From Cercis canadensis (lineage: Eukaryota; Streptophyta; Magnoliopsida; Fabales; Fabaceae): a stretch of DNA of 64,000 nucleotides. The stretch spans positions 22,001 to 86,000 of the forward strand of contig QAOA01008149.1 in the NCBI GenBank assembly GCA_003255065.1. Direction: 5' to 3'. The notes under the pieces were generated by a model. The model was not told the origin of the DNA. It saw only the letters and a program-made list of their open reading frames with translations, and did not search any database. A program made the position numbers and the translations under genes. Below are positions 32,440 through 44,442 of the stretch, in pieces; the first letter of the stretch is position 1; every line of letters begins with the position of its first letter.

Positions 32440-34183
32440 TTAAATTATGGACAGAAGAAGAACAAGCTAAAGATTGAAATTTCAGCTCAAGGGAAAGATT
32501 GAAGTGAACACGTCTCGAGAGAACCCCATTCAGGTAGAAAACTCATCAAGGAAAGGGCAAATATTGAATCCATCCAAAAGGCAACAAAATTTGCTTCTGG
32601 TTTTGCAAAAGGAAAAGGTAAAATGGTCTCTCCCTTACCTTCTCCCATTTCAGAACCCTCATTTGATCACCCTCAACCTGACTCAACCCCATCATCATCT
32701 CATGACTCTTAATCTACTAAATCACCATCTCCACCTCCATCACCTGTTGATAATCCTAACCCTCCATCCACAGACCCTGAACTAGTGCCAATCCCAAATA
32801 CATTAGTTCCTCCTCCAAAACCAAGGAGAATGAAAATGTTGGCAAGAAAAACAATATTTCTCCCGAAGTCTAAAGGAAAAATGCCCCAGGCACAAGACTC
32901 TGCCTCTAAGCCACATGCAGATACCACTCAAGTTGAAGCCCCCAAAAAGAATAAGGTTTCAAAACCTTCTTCGAAAAGGACTTCTTCTAAGAGTCCTGAT
33001 GCTGGAAGGAAGTCTAACAATACTACTGAGAGTACTGACTCTGAAGGGGAGATCAATATTTTTAAGAGCACAACTGCTGAGGAAAATTTTCTCAAACTCT
33101 ATGATAAGAGATCATTTGCTCCAGGATGCATTAGCCACTGGTATTCTACATCTCCTTCAACCACATCAATTGAAGAAGCTTTTGCCTTTATGGGATGGAC
33201 AAGCATTCTCAAGCTAGATGAACCCTTAATTCCCAAGGTAATTCGTCTGTTCTATGCCCATCTGCAGCCACTGAAAGGCTTAGATTCTGGAATTATTTAT
33301 TCAAAATCATTTATTGCTAGAACTGAAATGGTGATCTCTGAGAGATTGTTAGCCAGTATTCTAAGATTACCTGTCAAAGGGGAATGTAGAGTAGTGCAAA
33401 AAGTTTGACCATCTGATCTTGTTCCTTTTAATGGTGTAATGGAATCTATATGTGATTTTTCTTACCAAATAGGGCAGGGAAGACCTCCCTCAATTCATTG
33501 CTTCAATTCTTTCACCAAAACCTTGGCCAAAATTATAACCTCTCAACTCCTACCCCGCATTGGCAGTCACAGTGATTTGTCCACAACTGATCTCTTCTTG
33601 CTTTATCATTTGAAAAACCAGTAACCCTTAAACTTACCTAGACTGATCCTAAGCACAATGACTGCTACTGTTAAAGGATCAAGAACCAAGACAAGCTTAT
33701 CTTATGGAATGATCATTGTCAAACTCTGCAAATACGTTAAGATTGATCTCTCCAAGTTTGATTCTGAACCATTTCCTGATAAGCTTATCCTCAAGAAACC
33801 TCTTCCTTCCACCAATCCCCTCTCAGAACCATTTGTGCACTCTTCGACTAGGAAAGGTAAACAGACTGCAGCCTCAACCAGTTCTCGTTCAGCCAAGTCC
33901 AAAAGGCATGCTGCCAACACTCCATCCAGTTCTATGCCTACCAAGAAAGCCAGAAAGTCAGGTCCTTCAGCTCAACCTTCTAAAAGGGTAGATCATGAAG
34001 AGTGAATCAGTTCAATCAATCCAGAGGAGCTGGCCAATCTAATTGGCAGGCGTCTGAATTTCTTCCAGACTTTGGCTTTTGACTCTACTGCTAAGATGGT
34101 TGCAGTTGAAAAGGATTTGGCAGCCAATAAGGACAAATTGATAGCTCTACTTGCATCTCAGCAACCCCCATCTTCTGATTCTT
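32440..34183 (+). pseudogene. Third ORF of Sirevirus-like element A
   Basis: Best preserved copy of a post-pol protein. Parts in order: lysine/serine/proline-rich N-terminus (KFASGFAKGKGKM); VPPPKPRRMKMLARKT; a 207-residue open stretch (32785-33408) with TESTDSEGEINIFKSTTAEE, NFLKLYDKRSFAPGCISHWY, FMGWTSILKLDEPLIPKVIR, LFYAHLQPLKGLDSGIIYSK and TEMVISERLLASILRLPVKG; then RPPSIHCFNSFTKTLAKIIT, DLSTTDLFLLYHLKNQ; a basic tail SKRHAANTPSSSMPTKKARK; RVDHEE, INPEELANLIGRRLNFFQTL and LIALLASQQPPSSDS. The VIRLFYAHL...RTEMVISERLLASILRLP core resembles, from memory, the 'putative plant transposon protein' domain (an N-terminal FY.NL...LLGLP pattern). Basic KKAR-type tracts could target the nucleus or bind nucleic acid. 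Stops at about 33407, 33623 and 34005 break it. Confidence 0.65.
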
Positions 34184-34433
34184 AGCTTATTTAAATTGGT
34201 GTCTCAGTTTCTTTTGATGCAATTTTGGTTGTAAATGTAGCATAGGTGGACATTCTATAGCCTATTGCTTTTAACATTACACATGCATCATCCATGAACA
34301 TTATGAATTTGCTTGACTGTTTGTGATATCACTTATGATCATACTTTAATTTGGTTGATGGAATGCTCTGATCCTTTACTGCTCTGATTTGGTTATGCTG
34401 ATATGATATTTCCCCTATCTTTTTTGATAATGC

Positions 34434-34643
34434 CAAAAGGGGAGAAATTATGTGGAATAGTAATTATGTGGAATAGTCTGTTTGAACTGTCATATCTGTT
34501 TGTATTGCTATTTGATAGGTTATCGGAGAAAACTCCCTTCTGATTCTGATGCTAGAAGTTCTGATTCTTCAGTTCTAGTTAGGCATAAACTAAGGGGGAG
34601 CTTTTCTCAAACACATTATTGTCATAATCAAAAATGGGGAGAT
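34434..34643 (+). other. Multiple polypurine tracts of element A
   Basis: 'aaaaggggagaaatt' (34435-34449), 'taagggggagct' (34590-34601) and 'aaaaatggggagatt' directly before the 3' LTR. Confidence 0.7.
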
Positions 34644-36322
34644 TGTTAGCCCCACAAGTCTCTAAACCTATTTTGATGATAACAATAATGTCTTGATATT
34701 ACTTATATGTGTTGTTTGTCTTGTTGCTATTAATCTTTGCTATATTTTTTAAGTTGTATCCAGCACAATCTTCAAATGAAGTCTTGAAGAACTTGTTCTT
34801 CAGAACCAATTCTTGCTTATGAGTTGAGTCTATGAGATTGCTGACGTGGACAAAGTCTCACATAGACTTCGGGCTAAAGTTTTCCTTTTTTATATCTGAC
34901 TAAGAGTTATACTCTTAGAGAATAGAAAGTTTCTTTGTAAGTGCACATTAGAGAAGCTCAAGTCTCAAGAAAGCTCATCTACTTTCTTACATAAAGAGAG
35001 ACTTTTGTGGACCAAAGGACAAAATCCTAGTGACTGACTGACAAGGAGTCAGCCAGTTGGTGGATCCTATTTTCCCTCACCACTTGGCCTTTCACGTGCA
35101 CAAGGAAGCCAATAAAGCAAGAGGACTTCAAGCCTTTGAGACTATTCATGAAGAATAGAGAGAAGAAACATATCAGGACAAAAAGAAGAAAACCATTGTT
35201 GAAGAGCTAGGCTCTGTATCTTTTTCTTCCTACTCTCAGATAGTCTTCATGTATCAAGATCTTCTTTGTTTCATATCTACTCTTTGAGAAAGAGTTTCTA
35301 TTGGGGCTAAACCAAAACACTTAGGTTTTGTATCTTGGATTTCTATGGGAGAAATCCATGAGTGTGATCTCTACAGTTAAAGAGAGAGACTACATGGTGA
35401 GCTTAGGAAACAAAAACCATGGGAGTTAAGCTTGAAGAAGCTTGTGAAATAAACTTGGTGTAAAACTTGGAGAGGCTTGGAAAAATAACCTTGAAGTATA
35501 GTGGAACCCCATTAACATGGGAGAAGTGGATGTAGGCATGTTAAGCCGAACCACTATAAAATCTCTGTCTAACTCTTTCTCTCTTCNAATTGGTGGATCC
35601 TATTTTCCCTCACCACTTGGCCTTTTACGTGCACAAGGAAGACAATAAAGCAAGAGGACTTCAAGCCTTTGAGACTATTCATGAAGAATAGAGAGAAGAA
35701 ACATATCAGGACAAAAAGAAAAAAACCATTGTTGAAGAGCTGGGCTCTGTATCTTTTTCTTCCTACTCTCAGATAGTCTTCATGTATCAAGATCTTCTTT
35801 GTTTCATGTCTACTCTTTGAGAAAGAGTTTCTATTGGGGCTAAACCAAAACACTTAGGTTTTGTATCTTGGATTTCTATGGGAGAAATCCATGAGTGTGA
35901 TCTCTAGAGTTAAAGAGAGAGACTACATGGTGAGCTTGGGAAACAAAAACCATGAGAGTTAAGCTTGAAGAAGCTTGTGAAATAAACTTGGTGTAAAACT
36001 TGGAGAGGCTTGGAAAAATAACTTTGAAGTATAGTGGAACCCCATTAACATGGGAGAAGTGGATGTAGGCATGTTAAGCCGAACAACTATAAAATCTCTG
36101 TCTAACTCTTTCTCTCTTCATCTCTGTTTCTCTGGTTAATCCTCTATTTCTGTTGTTATTTGGTTTGTAAAGGTTTCTCGCATTATTCAAATCTGGCATT
36201 TGTAGAAGAACTAGTTTTTAAGAAGTAGTTCTTAAACAAATATATGATTTGAATAAGCTTTAAGAAGTAATTTTGAACAATTCCTATTCACTCCCCTCTA
36301 GGAATAGATCCTGCAACTCTCA
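34644..36322 (+). repeat. 3' LTR of element A (inflated by contig overlap)
   Basis: TGTTAGCCCCAC to CAACTCTCA. Bases 35056-35586 recur at 35588-36118 either side of the N at 35587, so the true LTR is about 1.15 kb, like the M1 LTR (1144 bp). Confidence 0.85.
35056..36118. other. Duplicated contig ends around the N at 35587
   Basis: 'ttggtggatcctattttcc' through 'aactctttctctcttc' occurs twice with a handful of differences. Unmerged overlap rather than a repeat in the LTR. Confidence 0.85.
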
Positions 36323-36327
36323 GCCAA

Positions 36328-36800
36328 CACCCTTGAACTATAATCCGAAAAAGATTTGGATTCCTTCATGTGCAATGCTTCAAATTCATGTCGTAGAATT
36401 TGAAGTCACGCATTTTTCACTTTATCAACTCCTTGGAAAGATTTTTATAAAATCTCTCATGCTTCTTTTGTGGTAGTTGCACTGGCCACCTTCACGAACA
36501 TCGAATCATCCAAACTTTGATGGATGAGGGTGAGGGCTTGTTGATCCTTCTTCTTTAACTTCGCCAACACTTCCATCTCATTTTGTGGCAATGTGGCTTC
36601 ATCTTCTAGTTGATTGTAGCCTTTCTCTACAACCTCCCATGTATCTGTTGATCCTAACAAAGCTTTTATATATAGACATCAATTATCATAATTTTCTTTT
36701 TTAAGACGAGGGAGTTGCAATGAAACTATTCTCAAGTTTTCTATCTCTCAACACTCTCAAGGAATCACTCTTAGGATCAAAACAAGCTCTGATACAACTT
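36328..36800 (-). pseudogene. Gag N-terminal part and primer site of the outer copia element
   Basis: Minus strand from 36800: primer site 'gtatcagagcttg' right after the LTR end CTAACA, then gag: LGSTDTWEVVEKGYNQLEDE, LPQNEMEVLAKLKKKDQQAL, TLIHQSLDDSMFVKVASATT. The frame stops near 36457 and continues to the element A insertion at 36328, beyond which it resumes at 23468. Confidence 0.8.
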
Positions 36801-37481
36801 TGTTAGAGGAAGAATAATATTTAACTCAAGTCTTTTATTACAATTTCTAAGTACAAGAGATATTTATAGGATACTAAAGATAATTCTAGATGCTAAGTCT
36901 CTTGAATTTCATAACCCCTGCATAACTCTCACTAATATCTTAATAATTCTCACTAACTATTGCATAACTCCATAACTCCCACTAGCTATGGTAATACATT
37001 CTAAATGGAAATAATTCCTTATTGAAGTGCCCTAAAAACATGAAAGTTACAACTCCAAAAGACACAACCTAAAACAATAATTTCAAATTAGAGTAAAACC
37101 CCTTTTTGGTCCTTGAAAAATTCAATGATTGACAAGTTAGTCCCCCAAAAATGTTTGCTGACAATTTCGTCCTCAAATTATGGTTCCGTACGACAAATTA
37201 GTTCTTGAATTATGTTCGTTGACAATTTCGTCCTCGAATTATGGTTTCGTACGACAAATTAGTCCTCAGTTGAGGACTAATTCGAGGACTAATTTGTCGT
37301 ATGAAATTATAATTCGAGGACTAAATTGTCAACGAACATAATTTAAGAACTAATTTGTCGTACAGAACCATAATTCGATGACGAAATTATCAGCGAACAT
37401 TTTTAGGGGACTAATTTGTCAATCGTTGAATTTTTCAGGGACTAAAAATGAGTTTAACTCTTCAAATTATTATTTTTAACA
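36801..37481 (-). repeat. 5' LTR of the outer copia element
   Basis: TGTTAAAAATAATAATTTG (37481) to CCTCTAACA (36801), 681 bp including the 370-bp foldback element at 37091-37460; without the insert about 302 bp. Confidence 0.8.
37091..37460. mobile_element. Foldback (long inverted repeat) element with 9-bp target duplication
   Basis: 370 bp flanked by TTCAAATTA at 37082-37090 and 37461-37469. The two halves are near-perfect inverted repeats meeting around 37274: 'gagtaaaaccccttttt' at the left, and 'gagttaaactcattttt' as the complement of the right end; inside, 'cgtacgacaaattag' and its complement recur several times. RNA from it would fold into a long hairpin. The 9-bp duplication suits Mutator-like transposition. 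A partial relative starts at about 48503. Confidence 0.8.
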
Positions 37482-37862
37482 CCATATGTGTCCAAGCAAG
37501 CTAATATAATTCATGGATAGGTTGACTCCTTACCTCTAGTTCATTTGCAGGTGTGCGAGAGTATAGCATGCCAGAAATTACCTTGATAAATTATTCTCAA
37601 AATCACGTTCAAGTAACCATTTCTTCATCGCCAACAATAATTTGCCGGAGCCAGAAATCACCGCTAGGAGGGAATCCAAAATTGGCATAGTCATAGCCTC
37701 GGAATTTTGCAGCTGTAAGCTTAGGAATTGCATTTACACTATGAAATCGTGGTTGTGAGACACTTCTGAACTTAGCTAAAGATGAGTGCGCATCTGGTCA
37801 AGGAAAATGGAGTTAAAGAAGGAAAAAGAAGGTAAAGAAAGAGACACCAAAAATGCTGAGAA
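37482..37862. other. Tail of duplication unit 1, with a small unrecognised minus-strand ORF
   Basis: Host sequence continuing unit 1 after the copia insertion. On the minus strand 37797-37609 a 62-codon stretch reads SLAKFRSVSQPRFHSV, NAIPKLTAAKFRGYDYANFG, FPPSGDFWLRQIIVGDEEMV and then a stop. A 'cttacag' acceptor-like site lies within it, so it may be a last exon. I do not recognise it and it is not repeated in units 2 or 3. Confidence 0.3.
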
Positions 37863-38307
37863 TATGGGTATCGGGTATAGTGAAGGGTATGCCAAAATGC
37901 TGAAGAGGAAGGTGAGAAGAAATTGAAAAGGTTAAGCATGAAAAGCATTATTGAGAAAAGATGGAGGATGGTGGCAATTAATTGTTCAAAATGGTTATAC
38001 TGCTTGAATTACTATACGTTTGAATTAGCCTTAGATGTTGCTTGTGAGTGATTTTTGGCACAGTAGAGATGAAGTTTTTAAACTGCCAACATATATATCT
38101 AAACAGATTATACTGCTTCAAATTTATCAACAGATATTTTATAGTTGATAGACTTTTCTTTCTTTCTTTTTTCAATGCATCGTACCACTGCTCTAAAGTA
38201 AATCATAAACAAAAAAAATAAGCTAAAAACTCAATCAAGATATTATTTTATGATAAGGAAAGATCATTAATTAGATGCATGGTACAGCATAGTTCAGAGA
38301 AGATCTT

Positions 38308-38683
38308 GAAACCACAGATATTACACCTTCCCAATGCTCTTATTCAACAATTACACACTACATATTACACAATAGAGATTATTTCTGGCTTTGGTTTATT
38401 GCTGATATCTTCATCTGTCATTGAAGTCTAGTGTTAATTTGTTACTTTATTGCGGATATCTTCCTCATCATTCCACGTAAGTCCACCAAAGTTGNTTGAA
38501 ACCACAGATATTACACCCTCCCAAAGCTCTTATTCAACAATTACACACTACATATTACACAATAGAGATTATTTCTGGCTTTGGTTTATTGCTGATATCT
38601 TCATCTGTCATTGAAGTCTAGTGTTAATTTGTTACTTTATTGCGGATATCTTCCTCATCATTCCACGTAAGTCCACCAAAGTT
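38308..38683. other. Duplicated contig ends around the N at 38495
   Basis: 38308-38494 and 38496-38683 are the same 3' flank and exon-2 end ('ttgaaaccacagatattaca' to 'gtccaccaaagttg'). The complete exon 2 lies in the right-hand version. Confidence 0.85.
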
Positions 38684-39462
38684 GATTCCTCCATTCCCGG
38701 TGCCGTCCACGTTACCAGTTACATTGGTCAAACCTCTTACTTTTTTCGTGCGAGCAGCTGGAGCATTATGGCCACCAGTTGGACCATCAAGCTTTCCAAC
38801 TGCTTCGGCAAGCTTAAGAACTGCTTCTGACTGTTGGTTAGGGTCAGAGCCTGGTTTCTTTGGTTGACCACTACTGCCAGCTCAAGTGGAATTAAAGGGC
38901 GTTAGGTTTTAATTTCAAGATAAACAGTAAAGGTTAACTCAAGCTTTTTTCCATTAGAAATGATTTTCAATTTTTTTTTTCTTTTGGCCTACATATTTCA
39001 GGTTCTTGAAAAAAAAAAAAAAAAAAAAAAAATACTTGCGATTAGTGGGATTTTTTTTCCTGTTTCTTCTTGCCGCTAAGTGCCCATAATTTTTTAATCT
39101 TGGAATAAAAAGCAGTTCATATCTAGGGTTCTAGAGATTTGATATAGCAAAATACTAAATGTGCAGCTCGATCTTATTCAAATATGACTTGTAATACATA
39201 ATAATATGCTAGACAATAACAGAGATTAGTTAATTAACAGTAGTGAGCCTTCTTCATTAATTTTTGCTTCAAGTTAGGAAATGATTCATGCTTACCCTTT
39301 GCCTGCAGGTGAGGCCTCGCCGAAGTTGATAAGGCCATTAGCGTGACCCCTCACTTTTCCCGTCACATTGGCAATACCTTTGATATCTTCCGGGTCATCA
39401 GCTTTAGCCTGGGGTTGATGTGGATTGCTACCAAAGAGCAATCTAGATACAAAGCAAGACAT
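38624..39462 (-). CDS. Small tandem-family gene, copy 2 (two exons, 138 aa)
   Basis: Exon 1 is 39462-39296, ending AAAGG before a GTAAGC donor; exon 2 is 38873-38624, after a CTGGCAG acceptor, ending AAT-TAA. Spliced, it gives 138 residues. Exon 1 encodes MSCFVSRLLFGSNPHQPQAK then DIKGIANVTGKVRGHANG and LINFGEASPAGKG; exon 2 encodes a lysine/glutamine-rich linker with AVLKLAEAVGKLDGPTGG, then KKVRGLTNVTGNVDGTGNGG and INFGGLTWNDEED. The motif V-[KR]-G-[IL]-x-N-V-T-G-x-V-x-G-x-x-N-G-x-[IT]-N-F-G thus occurs once per exon, suggesting origin by exon duplication. No signal peptide or membrane segment is evident. TATA box about 105 bp upstream. Family not recognised; the intact frame and introns shared with copy 3 argue for a real gene. 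Confidence 0.7.
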
Positions 39463-39560
39463 TGAATGCTCAACTTGTAAAAATGGAAAAGTAAAATTAA
39501 ACTAGTGTGTTTCTTTGATTAGCTTTAGATTACTTTTGTATGTGTTAGATAGAAATGCCT

Positions 39561-39571
39561 CATTTTATAGA
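39561..39571 (-). promoter_or_regulatory. TATA box of small gene copy 2
   Basis: Minus-strand TCTATAAAATG about 100 bp before the ATG at 39462, conserved in copies 1 and 3. Confidence 0.6.
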
Positions 39572-41027
39572 CCCATCGAGTAGGGGGTGGAAGGGGAATA
39601 AGAGAAGAGAAAGTGCGATACCTTAGGCTGTGAAATGCAGCTTACTTTTGTAACAATTACTCTACTGTCTATATTTCTCCCCAATAAAAAAATTATAGCC
39701 GACCAAGTACTCCATTAACTATATTTTTTTGTTGCCCTTGAATAAAAAAATTAGTCAAAGAAGTGTTTCATACGTGGGTTTATTTTCTGATTTGCTTTTG
39801 GGGCGTTAGAATTAAGAAATCCTGAAAAGTAAGTTTTTATATCAAAATCATGCTGCCTAGTAACTTTTTCGAGTTTAAATTATCAAGAAATTGATTACTA
39901 TAAAGAGTTTTAAGATTGTGCATGTCCAATATCTTCTAAAGGTGTAAATTTACACGTACGTCATTAGAAAATTTATTGTTTAACTTAGAAAAAATATTTA
40001 AGACAGTCTTAGAAAAAATTATTTTTTAAAATTTTATAGACATAAGAATATGATATAAAATATTTATTTGAATCAGAAAATGTTTAATCTTGATAAAATC
40101 TGTCTAAAGTTTCCCTTATTAATGAGTTATTATTTAAATGGGGTTGGTATGGAATTAAAAGAAATACCATGGCTTCAAACAAAAATTTCAACCTATTTCT
40201 ACTTGCTATACTTTAACCGGTTGAAGTTAACAAAGGGAGGTGCCACGTCAGCTTGGTAAGCTTACCATATCCAATACATCGGTAAGGTATAATGCACCTC
40301 GAATTTCATTCCTTCCTGGCCACTTGGCTATGCCCAAGTGTCTTTTTGATAAGGAAGAATATTAATGAGAATACAATATGAAATATTTATTTAAATAAAA
40401 AAATGTTGAATCATGATAAAATCTGTCAAAAGTTTCCCTTATTATTATTGGCTGTAGTTTCCCTTATTATTGGTTATAGTCTTTCCTTGTCCTTTGGAAT
40501 GCAATCAATTTGTGTGGTAAGGGAATTCATGGTAATGACAACTTTCGAAAAGATTTCAGGAGAATCTCTTTATGCAAGTGAACCCTTTCTTTATTCACAT
40601 TCCTGGGTCATTTTCAGCAAATGTCTGGTTGTAGTACTTTGAAACGCTTTATTTTCTTTATTCAGATTTTCTATGTAGAGAAAGAGAGAGTGACACAATC
40701 CAAGTAACGTCATCTAACTAACGTCAGGGTGAAACTTTTTGTTTAATATACAGACTGAGAAGACTATGATTGGAAAATGGATGTATAAGACATAGCAGAG
40801 CACAGGAAGACAACCATGAGGTAACAGAAAAAATACTGGTTGAAGATGGCTTGGCAAAATTGGAAAGGGTTGTCCTCTATGGAGACCAACTATATTTTTC
40901 ATTTTTGTATTTGGGCGTATTTTTTTCTTTTTTCAGCTGAAGATAATTTTTTCCTAATTTTCTTGTATTTCAAGGGGCAACTAATCTCTTATGTTTAACT
41001 TTCATCATACTAAAAACGTAGGAACTA

Positions 41028-41525
41028 CTTAAACTAACTATATTCTTTTAGGTTGTTACCTTTTTGAATTGATAAAAAATTCTTGCTTTTGATAGTTGGC
41101 CAAGCAAATTCATATACGTGATATTCATAAGAATTAATTTTGTCTTTGTTTAACATATATGTCCAATTCAAACTTTAATTTTTATGTCTTCTTTCTTTTA
41201 TTTAAAAGTAAACTTACATTTATATACCTCCAAGATTTAGACGTGAACAAAATAGTTCTTCATAATAGAAACTCAGTGCAATGGTGACATAAGAACCACT
41301 TAACCTAACTATATTCTTTTAGGTTGTTACCTTTTTAAATTGGTAAGAACTTCTTGCTTTTGATAGTTGTCCAAGCATATCCATATACATGATATCCATA
41401 AGCATCTAATTTTTCCTTTGTTTAACATAAATGTCCAATTCAAACTTTGATTTTTATGTTTTCTTTCTTTTATTTAAAAGTAAACTTAAATTTGCGTCTC
41501 TCAAATATTTAGATTTAAATAAAAT
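41028..41525. repeat. Tandem repeat, 2 units of about 271 bp
   Basis: Same unit as at 16281-17060 but two copies (starts near 41028 and 41299). Confidence 0.8.
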
Positions 41526-44442
41526 AGTCATTAAAGAACTATAATTACAAAATACTCCTTTAATCATCAACATCCATTAAAAATGGTCCATTGTTACTAA
41601 GGTTTGTTAACTAGTGACGGAAGCGATGATGTTTCACCATTAAGGGCATGTGTGGCACATTAAATTTGAAGTGGTAGTTTTCTAATGGCCAACAGTGTTG
41701 TTGAAGCAGAAAAAAGTTGGAAAAATGATTGAAAAGAAAAAAAACTTAATGTTTTCTTTCTTTTATTTAAGTTTGTAGGTTGAAGAAGAATGACCTGCAA
41801 GCCATCTTATAAATTTGAAGAGACTTTGCATATAGTTTAGTAAGCCATTGGTGTATACTTTAACCTCTACTAGCAGTATACAAGATCAAAATCCTTTGTA
41901 AATTATGCTAAAGACTAATTATGTAGAGTTTGTCATTGGCTCATTGCAAGGAAATATGAAGGCTGTTTTTTTTTTTTTCTTGCAATCTCAATAGTTTTGG
42001 GAATATTTTGATAAATAGGTGGACTTCTAATTGTGATTTTAAATTTTTGCAATTAATACATCATTAAATATTACGAATTATTTGATGCAAAAGATATTGG
42101 TCAATTTCACATTTTGACTTTTGAGAATTATAATTCAAGTTTCCATTGAATTTATTAAAACAAAAAAAAGAAACCCACAATAATGAGAGCCACCAATTCT
42201 TGTAAATGACTCATTGTTTAATAATTTTTTACGACAGATAACTATGAGAGTAGTTATTATGATAGTATTTTTAGCAACGGGTTCAGATTCTTCAATATTA
42301 ATGGATATTACTATTTTTTATGGCCATTTAAACCTTTTTTCATAATGCTGACCCTAAAAAGTACACATTTTAATTGTAGTGCACTAATAATAGCTAGGAA
42401 ATTAGGGCAAATATAAACTTATTTTTTTTTAGAGAATATGTTTACACCTTTAGCAATGGAATTTTTTTAATTTATTAGTGAAAGTTTTTCCTTCTCTAAC
42501 TAGTGCTGGAAAATATTTTGTCCGTAAATTTTAGTTATGACTTATTTTAGGACGTCGTTTGATCATCGATAAATATGTTGGAGCATAATGTTTGATGGAA
42601 AATATATAGGAATTTCACTTTCATCGCAAACAAAGAGAAAAAAAAGAAAAAAAAAAAGGAAATTGCAAAAGAAGTACAAGATTCAAGAGCAGCCATATAA
42701 CTGTAAAAAAAAATATTAAGTTGTCCACGCTCAGTAGAAATGATGGATTGATGACATAGAATTTGCCACAGAATAAACTTAAAATAAAGCCTAAGATATA
42801 TTGTAAAGAGAAGCACACTTTGAAAAAAAATTGTTCTAACCTTTAGAATTTTAAGGAGCACCAAATAAATTTTATTAAATAATTTCAAATGGTGCGCCTG
42901 ACAAACTCTTAAAGGGCGTTGAAGTTCAGTGCTAAAGAGAGTGCTTAACCATAGAAGAATAACAATAGAAGGGTGGCACTGTGGCATGGAAGAGATTGAA
43001 AAGGTGGCTAAGTGAAGAAAAAACAAAATGCAGGCAAGAACTTTCTTACTTTTACTACGTTGTGACCATTTATTCTTTGAATAAAAGAATTTTTTTGACA
43101 GGCATAGCTCCCTAAGAATCTTTCCCTCATTAAACTTTATCTACCAACAGTGCAAACACAATCCATTTTCAACAGGATTTTCTCTTAAACTGGGCTTGTA
43201 ATTATAGAGGGAAAAAAATCATATTGCCGGTGTTTTTCAGAATTCAGCTCCTCACCAAAGAGCTATTGGAGACAAAACAGAATTGAATAATGGGTTTCTT
43301 TATATTCTTTTATCATAAGAAGGATAAGGTTCCAAAGGATGAACAACACATGGGGAGTCATTAAACTTGAAAAGAAGAGGATCAATCTGATAATATATTT
43401 CACTATAATAAAAAGATTATATTTCAAGGCTAAAACAGGTATTTTTTATCTTACTTAATAAACTATTTCCTAGGTTTTCTCTAATATTCACACTGTTCTT
43501 ACTCTTGGCTTGCTCATTGACTTGAGCGGCAGAAGCAGCACCAGAGCACCAAACCCAATCTCCCTTGACCGTTTCTCCTTCTTTGCCAGTCCAGATGCAG
43601 TTTATCAACACCTGCTAATATAAGAAGAGACAGAACAATTTAATCATGGAAGAACTAAAGTAAACTAAATTTAACCAAATTTCTGTCTAGAATATTTGGA
43701 ACTGGTTATTTGACAATCGCATATTATATGACAATACGAAGCCAATTCTATATAATTAATAATATTTGACACCAAGCTGTATGACTAAAATATGAAGCAC
43801 AATCAGTTTGCGCTGCTGCACATTGAGAGGTGCTCAACTGTGGAAATACTGAGAATAGGTTTTTATCTAAAGAATCAATATGGGTATCGGGTATGGTGAA
43901 GGATATGCCAAACTGCTGAAGAGGAAGGTGAGAAGAAATTAAAAAGGTGAAGCGTGAAAACCATTATTGAGAAAAGATGGAGGATGGTGGCAATTAATTG
44001 TTTCAAATGGTTATACTGCTTGAATTACTATACGTTTGAATTAGCCTTAGATGTTGCTTTTGAGTGCTTTTGGCATGGTTGAGATGAAGTTTTTCAACTG
44101 CCAACATATATATCTAAACAGATTATACTGCTTCATATTTATCAACAGATATTTTATAGTTGAATTTTTTTTTTTTCAATGCAGTGTACCACTGCTCTAA
44201 AGTAAGTCATAAACTAACAAAATAAGCTAAAAACTACTATGAAGATGCTCTTTTATGATAAGGAAAAGTCATTAATTAGATGCATGGTACAACATAGTTA
44301 AACCACAGATATTACACCCTCTCAAAGCTCTTATTCAACAATTATACATAACATATTACACAATAGAGATTATTTCTTGTTTTGGTTTATTGCTGATATC
44401 TTCATCTGTCATTGAAGTCTAGTGTTTTGTTACTTTTTTTTT

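Larger units (their letters stand above)
23474..36322 (+). mobile_element. Sirevirus-like Ty1/copia element A, plus strand
   Basis: Bounded by LTRs starting TGTTAGCCCC and ending CTCTCA, with perfect target duplication GCCAA (23469-23473 and 36323-36327) inside gag of the outer copia element. Order: 5' LTR, primer site, gag, [Athila-like gypsy insertion], partial RT, RNase H, spacer, third ORF, multiple polypurine tracts, 3' LTR. Zinc knuckle, protease, integrase and most of RT are absent. Two contig-overlap duplications (around 24923 and 35587) inflate its apparent length by about 1.05 kb. Confidence 0.85.
19950..37481 (-). mobile_element. Outer Ty1/copia element, minus strand, with nested insertions
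   Basis: LTRs at 19950-20084 (3') and 36801-37481 (5') bound a copia element with perfect 5-bp target duplication CCATA (19945-19949 and 37482-37486). Internal order on the minus strand: primer site, gag (36800-36328), then after the inserted element 23474-36322 the rest of gag, protease, integrase, RT and RNase H (23468-20110). The paralogous unit 3 keeps an uninserted version of the site at about 48308-48350. Multiple stops make it non-autonomous. Confidence 0.85.
37863..43878. repeat. Segmental duplication unit 2
   Basis: Begins 'tatgggtatcgggtat' as does unit 3 at 43879, and includes small gene copy 2 and about 4.4 kb of upstream sequence paralogous to 15128-19949. The only clear internal repeats are the contig overlap near 38495 and the two-unit tandem repeat at 41028-41525. 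Confidence 0.7.

Noticed and set aside
38621..38867. Plus-strand frames antisense to small gene copy 2
   Set aside because: They are shadows of exon 2 on the other strand; the minus-strand reading has splice sites, start, stop and paralogues.
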